DNA from: DATJQF01 sp035505995
Lineage (GTDB): Bacteria > Bacteroidota > Bacteroidia > Bacteroidales > FEN-979
NCBI GenBank assembly: GCA_035505995.1
Contig: DATJQF010000174.1
Coordinates: forward strand, 1 to 23,397
Direction: 5' to 3'
DNA: 23,397 nucleotides
The position numbers and the translations under genes are program-made. Below are positions 14,001 through 20,454 of the stretch, one piece after another; position 1 is the stretch's first letter; the number at the start of each line of letters is the position of its first letter. A model generated the notes under the pieces. That model made no database searches, was not told the origin of the DNA, and saw nothing but the letters and a program-made list of their open reading frames with translations.

Positions 14001-15236
14001 TTAGTTTTTTTGATAGGTTAAAATGCGTTGTTCTCCGGTCAGCGCTCTTTTCCCGGAAAGGTCCTGGGAAACTTCCAGGGTTCCTAGGTATTCCCCGTTC
14101 GCATTCCGCAGGGCAAAGTATTCAATGTGTATGAATTTCCCCTGCATCTGTATCCAGAACGGGGCGCTGTCGGCCTGACCGGATTTGAAATCCGTTAGGA
14201 TCCTTTCCACGATATGCACGCTGGAAGGAGGATGGCATAATCTTACATCCCGCCCGAGAATGGCCCGGTTCCGGTCGAAGACCCGTTCTTTCCCCTGAGT
14301 GAAATACTTTACCTGATCATTACGGTCGACAAATGTGAGATCAACCGGAAGGGTATTGAGGATCGACAGCAGTTCTTCTTCCGTGAACTTTCCGCTGGGC
14401 AACCGGATGGCATCCGTCTCTGCATGTTTTTCCTCCTTTTCAAGGACCTGTTCCGGCCTCCAGTTCACCGGGGGGTCGTACAGGCAATAGCCGATCTCCC
14501 CGGTTTGCTGATAGATCTCGTACCATTCCTCATCGTTCAGCGTATCCATCGTCATGGGCAGGAGGATCTCTTCTTCCTTCAGGATCATATCGGTGATCGC
14601 TTTCGCCGCCGGGGCCAGATATATTTCCGTCCTTGATTTCAGGTTCTCCGGAGTTACTTCCCCTGGGGAGTTCAGTGCATATAAGGCATTTTTAAGCAGC
14701 TCCCGGGTTTCATCATGCTTGCCCCACATGACGGTCGGGGGGCCGGTGATCCCGTGCTTCTCCAGAAAGGGGAATAAAAGGTTCTCTTTTCTCCGGTAAT
14801 GCTTATCAACGTCCATAAGGCTGTTGAACAGCGATTTGATCCGGTTCAGCAGGAATTCTCCTCCCACGCCGGCAAAGAGCTCGTCCGACCGGGAGAACAG
14901 GTCTTGAAGCTGGGCGACCACTTTTTCCAGTTCTGCATTTTCCTTTTTGAAGGTATCCACCGGGTGACCGGGAGGAACAGCCCTGGCTTCCGAAAGGTCT
15001 ATCTGCCCTTCCAGCACGGCAGAATGGATATCACACAGCCGTAGGACTTCCGTCTCCGGCAGACCTTCGCGGATCAGTTCCTGCTCTACCTCCACTACTT
15101 CCCCGTAAGGGATTTTAGACATCAGCTCCATCATCCGCCTCTTCACTTCTTCCGGGGCGATCCCCTCGTGAAGCTGCAGGATCATGTGCTTGAGGAGTTC
15201 TTTTCTCTCCCTGGGATTATTGATCAGCTCGCTCAT
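14001..15236 (-). CDS. DUF438-hemerythrin-PAS protein
   Basis: This is a 411-residue cytoplasmic three-part protein. Residues 1-85 form the helical DUF438 domain (LHEGIAPEEVKRR, LCDIHSAVLEGQ). About 88-235 is a hemerythrin-like helical bundle with candidate di-iron ligands His91 (GHPVDTF), His146 and Glu151 (KHYRRKENLLFP), His174 (WGKHDE) and Glu222-224 (EEEILLPM). About 290-395 is a PAS domain (LPVDLTFVDRNDQVKYF ... GRDVRLCHPP ... GTLEVSQDL). Hemerythrin-type di-iron sites bind O2 or NO and occur in the Fe-S repair protein YtfE/ScdA, so sensing or buffering of NO is likely. No output kinase or DNA-binding domain is attached. The start overlaps the cupin stop by 4 bases (ATGA), so it is translationally coupled. 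Confidence 0.85.
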   Translation of the reverse strand: MSELINNPRERKELLKHMILQLHEGIAPEEVKRRMMELMSKIPYGEVVEVEQELIREGLPETEVLRLCDIHSAVLEGQIDLSEARAVPPGHPVDTFKKENAELEKVVAQLQDLFSRSDELFAGVGGEFLLNRIKSLFNSLMDVDKHYRRKENLLFPFLEKHGITGPPTVMWGKHDETRELLKNALYALNSPGEVTPENLKSRTEIYLAPAAKAITDMILKEEEILLPMTMDTLNDEEWYEIYQQTGEIGYCLYDPPVNWRPEQVLEKEEKHAETDAIRLPSGKFTEEELLSILNTLPVDLTFVDRNDQVKYFTQGKERVFDRNRAILGRDVRLCHPPSSVHIVERILTDFKSGQADSAPFWIQMQGKFIHIEYFALRNANGEYLGTLEVSQDLSGKRALTGEQRILTYQKN

Positions 15237-15571
15237 ATCGTGGCATCTTTTATCATGGTCAGGATCATCTTGAACTGTTCCACCGCATTTACGGCATGCG
15301 GCACCCGGGCCGGCATGATGATCGTATCCCCCGGTCCCAGGTGAAACGGGGTTTCATCAATAACGATCTCCGCCCGCCCCTCGATCACCTGCACCATCGC
15401 GTCAAATGGGGCCGAATGCGTGCTCAGGCGCTGGCCCCGGTCAAAAGCGAACAAGGTGACGGTGCCTGCCGGACGGTCAATCACCCTCTTGCTCACGATT
15501 CCCTCGGTCGAATATTCGACGCTGTCCTGGAACCGGAAGAGGGCAGAAGGTTGAAATAAGCTGTTTCCCAT
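15233..15571 (-). CDS. Small single-domain cupin protein
   Basis: This is a 112-residue cupin. The barrel motifs are readable (TLFAFDRGQRLSTHSAPFDA 39-58; HLGPGDTIIMPARVPHAV 77-94). Of the usual metal ligands His-x-His, Glu and His, only His52 and His92 are clear: the second His position is Ala54 and the usual Glu position is not obvious, so metal binding may be altered or absent. It lies 9 bases after the ygbA-like gene and its stop overlaps the DUF438 start, placing it in the NO-response operon. Small cupins of this type recur near NO reductase and hemerythrin genes, but the substrate or ligand is unknown. Confidence 0.75.
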   Translation of the reverse strand: MGNSLFQPSALFRFQDSVEYSTEGIVSKRVIDRPAGTVTLFAFDRGQRLSTHSAPFDAMVQVIEGRAEIVIDETPFHLGPGDTIIMPARVPHAVNAVEQFKMILTMIKDATI

Positions 15572-15580
15572 AGGTTTGGT

Positions 15581-15871
15581 TTATTTTATCAGATGCATAA
15601 AAGCCATTACCGGATGACGGTATACCATTTTAGGCCCTGAGTGCCTCATTATTTCTTTGACTTTTTCCCTCATTTTCGGTCCGTAGCAATGAACCGTGCA
15701 GTCATTGCAGGCGGGTTTATCAGGGCCGAACATACAATGGTCGATCCTCTTGAAGGCATACGCTAGCAAGGCCCGGCATTCCTCGCACAGTTCCTTGTTC
15801 CCATGCCGGTCCCTGCAGTAGATGCGGGTCATCGCGCTGATCGTCCTTTTTTCTCGCTCCGTGGAGGCCAT
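15581..15871 (-). CDS. YgbA-like nitrosative-stress protein (nitrous oxide-stimulated promoter family)
   Basis: This is a 96-residue basic protein with seven cysteines in a conserved spacing: Cys19, Cys29 and Cys32 (CRDRHGNKELCEEC), Cys46 (DHCMFG), then Cys55, Cys58 and Cys62 (CNDCTVHC), followed by MREKVKEIMRHSGPKM and the hydrophobic end HPVMAFMHLIK. This matches the YgbA family, a member of the NsrR regulon in enterobacteria that responds to nitrosative stress. The cysteines suggest metal or iron-sulfur binding; the biochemical role is not certain. It starts 6 bases after the qNor stop, so it belongs to the same transcript, and its presence supports an NO-response reading of the whole block. 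Confidence 0.8.
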   Translation of the reverse strand: MASTEREKRTISAMTRIYCRDRHGNKELCEECRALLAYAFKRIDHCMFGPDKPACNDCTVHCYGPKMREKVKEIMRHSGPKMVYRHPVMAFMHLIK

Positions 15872-15877
15872 AGATGG

Positions 15878-18124
15878 CTACTTTTTTACGACCGACCAGC
15901 CTCCTTTAAGGCCGAAGATAAACCAGGCAAGCGCCAGGGTCCCGGCAGCAAACACGGTATCGCCGACCATCCGCAGCCACCGGAAAGTTTGCAGAAGCGG
16001 TGTCTGCAGGAATTCTGCCGAACGGGCATACCAGTAGCCGTGTTTGACACTGGCATACGTCTGGGCCATCCCGACGGGAAGAATGCTGATCAGTACCATC
16101 AGCAGCAGCCCGATATTAATAGCCCAGAAAGCGAATTTGATCCATCCCTCTTTCCATTCTGCTTCGGGTTTCATGCTTTTCAGCACGAAAAGCATCAGGC
16201 CGATCCCCAGCATGCCGTATACTCCGAAAAGCGCGGCATGTCCGTGCACCGGCGTCGTGTTCAGTCCCTGCATATAATATAACGCGATCGGCGGATTGAT
16301 GAGGAACCCGAAGATCCCCGCCCCCACCAGGTTCCAGAAGGAGACAGACAGAAAACTGTAAATGGGCCATTTGTACCCGGTTAGCCAGTCTGCGCTTTTC
16401 GAAAGCCGCACCGTCCCGTAAGCTTCAAAACCCATCGTAACCAGCGGGACGACTTCCAGTGCGCTGAAAGTTGCTCCCAGCGCCAGGATGGCGGTGGGCG
16501 TCCCGGTAAAATAGAGGTGATGGAAAGTCCCGATGATTCCGCCCGATAAAAAGATGATGGTCGAGAACAACACGCTGGAAGTGGCTGTAGAGACCCGGAT
16601 CAGCCCCATCCTCACAAAAAGGAATGCAATGGCCACGGTAGCAAAGACCTCGAAGAATCCTTCCACCCACAGGTGGACGACCCACCATCGCCAGTACTCG
16701 GCTATGGCGAGATTGGTCTGCCTTCCCCACATCAGGCCGGCTCCGTAAAAGGCGGCGATCGCGATCGTGGAGATCAGGAACATGCTCAGCAGGGAGCGTG
16801 TTTCCTTCCCGTTCTTGAAAGCAGGCATCAGCGCCCGGAACATCAATACCAGCCAGATGATCAGCCCTGTAAAGAGGAATAATTGCCAGAACCTGCCAAG
16901 GTCTACATATTCGTAACCCTGATGCCCCAGCCAGAAATTCTTCACTAACCCGAGCTTCTGCATGATGCCGAACCATTGTCCGATCAGGGATCCGACCACG
17001 ATCACCAGCAGGGCCAGGAAAAGGAAATTCACCCCGAGTACCTGGTATTTCGGATCTTTTCCCGTGACGGCAGGGGCGATGTACAGGCCGGTTGCCAGCC
17101 AGGAAGTGGCGATCCAGAATATGGCAAGCTGAATATGCCAGGTCCGGGAGATGGAGTACGGAAGGAGCTGTGCCAGCGGCAAGCCATAGAACGCCTGACC
17201 TTCAACGGAATAATGGGCGGTGATCACTCCCATGAGAACCTGCACCAGGATCAAACCGGTGACTACCCAGAAATATTTTAAGGTCGCTTTCATCGAGGGA
17301 GTCTGGAAGCCTCCCAGTAACGGATCTTTCTGCGGAAGCAGCGCTTGGTCGAGACTTTCATTTTTCCGGGTGGCATAATACCATACCATGAGTCCGATCC
17401 CGGCCAATAGCAGGATCACGCTGAACCCGGTCCACAGGATCATCGCAGCCGTCGGATTGTTCCCGATCAGGTCTTCCGCCGGCCAGTTATTGGTGTAGGT
17501 AATGTTGCTCCCGGGACGGTTGGTTTCGCATGCCCAGGTCGCCCACCAGAAGAAGGCATTCAGCTTGGCCATCCGGATCGGGTCCTTGATGGAGTTTGCC
17601 GGCAGGGAATAAGCGTTCCTCAGCTTTTCAAGCGCCGGATCATTCATGAACAGGCCGGCGTAATGTACACTTACTTTCCGGAAAGCAATGGCCCGGGCAG
17701 GAGAGATCACGATCCGGTTGGTAGCCGGGTCATACGTGTTGGTGCGAAGCTCCTGCTGAAGCTTTATCTTCAGTATGGCTTGATTTTCCGTCGTCAGGGA
17801 GGCATACGGCTGATGGAAAATAGTGTCCGACCAGTATTCCAGCAGGAACAGGGATTCCCGGTGAAGACGGTCGGCGGTCCAGTCCGGCGCCACGTAAGCG
17901 CCGTGACCCCAGACGGTTCCCAGTTCCTGTCCTCCCGTGGACTGCCATACATTTTGTCCGTCCTTGATATCCTGTCCCGTGAACAGCACCGTACCATCCC
18001 GGGTGATCACCTCCGCGGGGACCGGGGGTGCTTTTCGATAGATCTCCGCCCCGAAGAATAAGAGCACCGCGAAGGAAACCAGCACAACGGCGATAAAGCC
18101 GATCCAGAGTTTTCTTGTTTTCAT
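15878..18124 (-). CDS. norZ: Quinol-dependent nitric oxide reductase (qNor)
   Basis: This is a 748-residue inner-membrane heme-copper-superfamily enzyme that reduces 2 NO to N2O with quinol electrons. It has the qNor form: an N-terminal helix, a periplasmic extension of about 200 residues resembling the fused NorC part but without CxxCH, and then about 12 helices. By alignment of motifs with Pseudomonas NorB, the likely low-spin heme ligands are His330 and His629, the heme b3 ligand is His627 (VHGHAALFG), and the FeB ligands are His484, Glu488 (HLWVEGFFE), His535 and His536 (FHHLYF). Glu557 (SALEVVPL) is the conserved second glutamate. All are present, so the enzyme should be active. It lies 54 bases after the iron-sulfur gene, with a regulator-like site abutting its ATG. 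Confidence 0.95.
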   Translation of the reverse strand: MKTRKLWIGFIAVVLVSFAVLLFFGAEIYRKAPPVPAEVITRDGTVLFTGQDIKDGQNVWQSTGGQELGTVWGHGAYVAPDWTADRLHRESLFLLEYWSDTIFHQPYASLTTENQAILKIKLQQELRTNTYDPATNRIVISPARAIAFRKVSVHYAGLFMNDPALEKLRNAYSLPANSIKDPIRMAKLNAFFWWATWACETNRPGSNITYTNNWPAEDLIGNNPTAAMILWTGFSVILLLAGIGLMVWYYATRKNESLDQALLPQKDPLLGGFQTPSMKATLKYFWVVTGLILVQVLMGVITAHYSVEGQAFYGLPLAQLLPYSISRTWHIQLAIFWIATSWLATGLYIAPAVTGKDPKYQVLGVNFLFLALLVIVVGSLIGQWFGIMQKLGLVKNFWLGHQGYEYVDLGRFWQLFLFTGLIIWLVLMFRALMPAFKNGKETRSLLSMFLISTIAIAAFYGAGLMWGRQTNLAIAEYWRWWVVHLWVEGFFEVFATVAIAFLFVRMGLIRVSTATSSVLFSTIIFLSGGIIGTFHHLYFTGTPTAILALGATFSALEVVPLVTMGFEAYGTVRLSKSADWLTGYKWPIYSFLSVSFWNLVGAGIFGFLINPPIALYYMQGLNTTPVHGHAALFGVYGMLGIGLMLFVLKSMKPEAEWKEGWIKFAFWAINIGLLLMVLISILPVGMAQTYASVKHGYWYARSAEFLQTPLLQTFRWLRMVGDTVFAAGTLALAWFIFGLKGGWSVVKK

Positions 18125-18147
18125 GGTAATTATTATTGGTTAATACT
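18125..18147 (-). promoter_or_regulatory. Possible third Rrf2-type site abutting the qNor start codon
   Basis: On the plus strand GGTAAT (18125-18130) and AATACT (18142-18147) flank 11 A/T-rich bases. The same two hexamers flank 10 bases in the iron-sulfur gene operator, read on the opposite strand. The match is limited to the outer halves and the spacer differs by one base, so this is weaker than the other two sites. Confidence 0.3.
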
Positions 18148-18178
18148 GTTGACGTGTCGATCCGTTGACCTTTTGATT
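18147..18178. repeat. Four degenerate 8-base units related to TGTTGACC
   Basis: TGTTGACG, TGTCGATC, CGTTGACC and TTTTGATT follow in exact 8-base register between the qNor upstream site and the stop codon of the iron-sulfur gene (TAA on the minus strand at 18179-18181). The unit is the same as at 3873-3896. Confidence 0.5.
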
Positions 18179-19042
18179 TTATATCATTTCTTCCTCCATC
18201 ACTTCCCCTTTGATCCCGATGATCGCGGCTTTAAGGGGTATATTCCTTCCTGCATTTTCCATGGCTATTCTCGCCATCTGCAACAATCCTCCGCAGCAGG
18301 GTACCTCCATCATCAGCACTGTGAGCGAACGGATCCCCGCGTCCCGTATCATGGAGGTCAGTTTTTCCACATACGATTCTTTGTGGGAGTCAAGCTTTGG
18401 GCAGGCGATCGCCAGGGATTTTCCTTTCAGGTACCGGGAATGGAAGTTGCCCATCGAAAAAGCGACACAATCGGCCGCAAGCAGTACATCCGCCTCCCTG
18501 AAGTATGAGGCCTGCGGATTCAGTAAATGCAGCTGGATCGGCCATTGCCGGAGCTCCGAAGGAATATCTTTGTTGGGTTCATGCCCGTCAGGGGAAGCAT
18601 CCGGGGTCACCGCCCCCTCCCGCAGATCCATCGTTTTCAGACCCGGACACCCGGGAAAAACTGTGCGTTCTTTTTCCGGGCGATCCGGTCCAGGACTCAT
18701 GTCAATGTTATTTTCCTTAAGGAATTTTATCGCTTCCCGGAGGAACCCTTCCTCGTTGTGATTCCGAAGGTGATCCAAATGGGCCAGGATGGTATTCCTT
18801 CCTTTGGCACTAATCGATTCCATCACTTTGACCTCATCGTATGGCTCAGCTTCCCTTTCCTCAAGGGTGATGGCATCTTCCGGGCAATACCCGATGCAGG
18901 CCCCCAGCCCGTCGCAAAACAGGTCGCTGACCAGCCGCGCTTTGCCGTCGATGATCTGCAGTGCCCCTTCCTGGCACGCCGGGATGCATTGTCCGCAACC
19001 ATTGCATTTTTCTTCGTTGATCCGGATGATTTTTCGCTTCAT
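18179..19042 (-). CDS. Iron-sulfur protein: dicluster ferredoxin with cysteine-rich C-terminal domain
   Basis: This is a 287-residue cytoplasmic protein. The N-terminus has a complete 4Fe-4S motif (Cys13, Cys16, Cys19, Cys23; EKCNGCGQCIPAC) and a second, atypical one, CDGLGACIGYCP, with Cys43, Cys49 and Cys53 but no Cys at position 46. After a charged linker the C-terminal domain has conserved-looking cysteines at FPGCPG (132), AADCVAF (192), IACPKLD (214) and VPCCGG (249-250). Proteins of this build are found beside hybrid-cluster protein and NO reductase genes in anaerobes, where they are presumed electron carriers or repair factors. It is the first gene after the regulator and carries the best operator match, so it probably leads the NO-response operon. 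Confidence 0.8.
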   Translation of the reverse strand: MKRKIIRINEEKCNGCGQCIPACQEGALQIIDGKARLVSDLFCDGLGACIGYCPEDAITLEEREAEPYDEVKVMESISAKGRNTILAHLDHLRNHNEEGFLREAIKFLKENNIDMSPGPDRPEKERTVFPGCPGLKTMDLREGAVTPDASPDGHEPNKDIPSELRQWPIQLHLLNPQASYFREADVLLAADCVAFSMGNFHSRYLKGKSLAIACPKLDSHKESYVEKLTSMIRDAGIRSLTVLMMEVPCCGGLLQMARIAMENAGRNIPLKAAIIGIKGEVMEEEMI

Positions 19043-19054
19043 GGGAGTATAAGT

Positions 19055-19076
19055 AGTATTATGGTATTTTATTACC
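19055..19076 (-). promoter_or_regulatory. Candidate Rrf2 operator upstream of the iron-sulfur gene
   Basis: Read on the minus strand, the block AAATACCATAATACTA differs by one base in 16 from the block in front of the regulator gene. It includes an inverted repeat GGTA-N6-TACC (19063-19076). It lies 12-34 bases before the start codon, and a weak promoter (TTTG at 19086-19089, 19-base spacer, TACCATAA) would overlap it. Operator identity is inferred from the duplication and position. Confidence 0.5.
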
Positions 19077-19091
19077 TTTTTTGGCCAAAAT

Positions 19092-19490
19092 TTATAAATA
19101 GGTATTCAGCGTCTGCTTTTTCAGGAATTTTTTGAATTCAAGGGTCATCTTGTTCACCACATTGCCCATCACACACTTTTCGAATCCGCATATTTCATTG
19201 GAAAGCGGGCAATCGGTGATTTCCATCGGTCCCTCGATCGACTCGTAAATATGAAGCAGGTTGATCTGATCGGGATCCTTCTTCAGGGTGAATCCGCCGG
19301 AGGGCCCGCGAACCGATTTCAGCAGGTCGCTTTTTACCAATCGCTGGAGCACTTTTGAGATATGATTCTTTGAAAACCCGGTGGTTTCAGCAATTTTCAC
19401 CGCATTGATCCCGTCACCCGCCCGGGCGATCAGGACCATCCCGTGGATCGCGATCGAGGCAGCTTCCGATAAGGCAAAGACTTTGGACAT
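19092..19490 (-). CDS. Rrf2-family transcriptional regulator, NsrR-like
   Basis: This is a 132-residue DNA-binding protein. The winged-helix part has the family pattern KIAETTGFSKNHISKVLQRL (32-51) and VRGPSGGFTL (60-69). Three cysteines follow the dimerisation helix, Cys94, Cys101 and Cys106 (spacing 6 and 4), which can hold the iron-sulfur cluster that makes NsrR sense NO. NsrR itself has slightly different spacing, so NsrR-like is used without claiming orthology. It is the first gene of the minus-strand NO/nitrite block and is placed to control it. A strong TTG-N19-TACATTTG promoter and the candidate operator lie between promoter and ATG, pointing to self-repression released by NO. Confidence 0.85.
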   Translation of the reverse strand: MSKVFALSEAASIAIHGMVLIARAGDGINAVKIAETTGFSKNHISKVLQRLVKSDLLKSVRGPSGGFTLKKDPDQINLLHIYESIEGPMEITDCPLSNEICGFEKCVMGNVVNKMTLEFKKFLKKQTLNTYL

Positions 19491-19512
19491 AGTATTGTGG
19501 TATTTGAGTACG
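19491..19512 (-). promoter_or_regulatory. Candidate Rrf2 autoregulatory operator
   Basis: AAATACCACAATACTA on the minus strand directly abuts the ATG of the regulator gene. It contains the inverted repeat GTA-N6-TAC (19500-19511). The site starts right after the -7 box, so a bound dimer would cover the transcription start. Confidence 0.55.
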
Positions 19513-19542
19513 CAAATGTACTTATAAATTTTTTATTTCCAA
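19513..19542 (-). promoter_or_regulatory. Promoter of the Rrf2 regulator gene
   Basis: On the minus strand TTG (19540-19542), a 19-base spacer and TACATTTG (19513-19520) form a consensus Bacteroidota promoter. The start codon is 22 bases further on, and the candidate operator fills the space between. Confidence 0.65.
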
Positions 19543-19562
19543 GAAAATTTGAAAAAAATTAG

Positions 19563-19580
19563 TATCTTTGATAAATATCA
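19563..19580 (+). promoter_or_regulatory. -7 element and short palindrome before the SpoU methyltransferase
   Basis: TATCTTTG (19563-19570) matches TAnnTTTG, without a clear -33 box. It runs into an inverted repeat TGATA-AA-TATCA (19569-19580) located where transcription should start. About 70 bases of A/T-rich leader follow before the ATG at 19651. Confidence 0.4.
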
Positions 19581-19650
19581 CTGGGAATCAGCTTAAAATA
19601 TAAATTACCCGACCCTTCTCGTTTGTTAAATAATCCCGATTTTTTCTTTC

Positions 19651-20454
19651 ATGACAAAATTCATCACCAGTCTTCAGAATCCATTGATTAAAAATGTCCT
19701 CCTGCTGGAAGAAAAACCGCGTGAACGGAAAAACCAGAATCTCATCGTGATCGAAGGAGTGCGGGAAACCCGACTGGCACTGTCCTCCGGATTCACCGTG
19801 AATACCCTGTTTTATTGCAGGGAATTTGCCAGCGATAAGGACCTTGAAGCGTTGCTGTCTCATGATGTATCTTCCTTCGAACTGATTGAAGTACCCGCCG
19901 AGATCTATAACCGGATCGCATACCGGAAAGATTGCGAAGGATTGGTTGCACTGGCGATTCCAAAGCGCATCCTCTTCCGCGACCTGAGCCTGAGCCGGAA
20001 CCCGCTGATCCTCGTGATGGAATCGGTGGAAAAACCCGGAAACCTCGGGGCGATCCTCCGCACGGCCGACGCCGGCAACCTGGATGCCGTGATCATCTGC
20101 GATCCGCAAACCGATATTTTCAACCCTAATGCCATCCGTTCCAGCATCGGTTGTATTTTCACCATGCCGGTGGTGACCAGCACTACGGAGCACACGATTT
20201 CCTGGCTCCGTTCAAACCGGCTCCGCATGATGGCAACGGCCCTTTCGGCCAATCGGTTCTATCATGAAACGGATTACCGTCAGCCGACCGCCATCATTAT
20301 GGGGTCCGAAGCCCATGGCTTGAGTCAGAAATGGCTGGATGAGGCCGACCAGCTGATTAAGATCCCGATGAGGGGAAAGATCGACTCGATGAATGTATCC
20401 GCCTCTGCTGCGGTGGTGGTGTTTGAAGCGCTCCGGCAGCGAAACTTCAGCTGA
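19651..20454 (+). CDS. SpoU/TrmH-family RNA 2'-O-methyltransferase
   Basis: This is a 267-residue SPOUT-class enzyme that methylates a ribose 2'-OH in rRNA or tRNA. The N-terminal part (about 1-105) is the substrate-binding domain with VIEGVRET (33-40). The knotted catalytic domain has motif 1 VEKPGNLGAILRTADA (126-141; Asn131, Arg137), motif 2 IIMGSEAHGLS (215-225) and motif 3 IPMRGKIDSMNVSASAAV (238-255). The length and two-domain build fit the RlmB/TrmH-like group; the target nucleotide is unknown. The start is ATG 19651, opposite to and divergent from the NO regulator. Its stop abuts the stop of the convergent pseudouridine synthase gene with no base between. Confidence 0.9.
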   Translation: MTKFITSLQNPLIKNVLLLEEKPRERKNQNLIVIEGVRETRLALSSGFTVNTLFYCREFASDKDLEALLSHDVSSFELIEVPAEIYNRIAYRKDCEGLVALAIPKRILFRDLSLSRNPLILVMESVEKPGNLGAILRTADAGNLDAVIICDPQTDIFNPNAIRSSIGCIFTMPVVTSTTEHTISWLRSNRLRMMATALSANRFYHETDYRQPTAIIMGSEAHGLSQKWLDEADQLIKIPMRGKIDSMNVSASAAVVVFEALRQRNFS

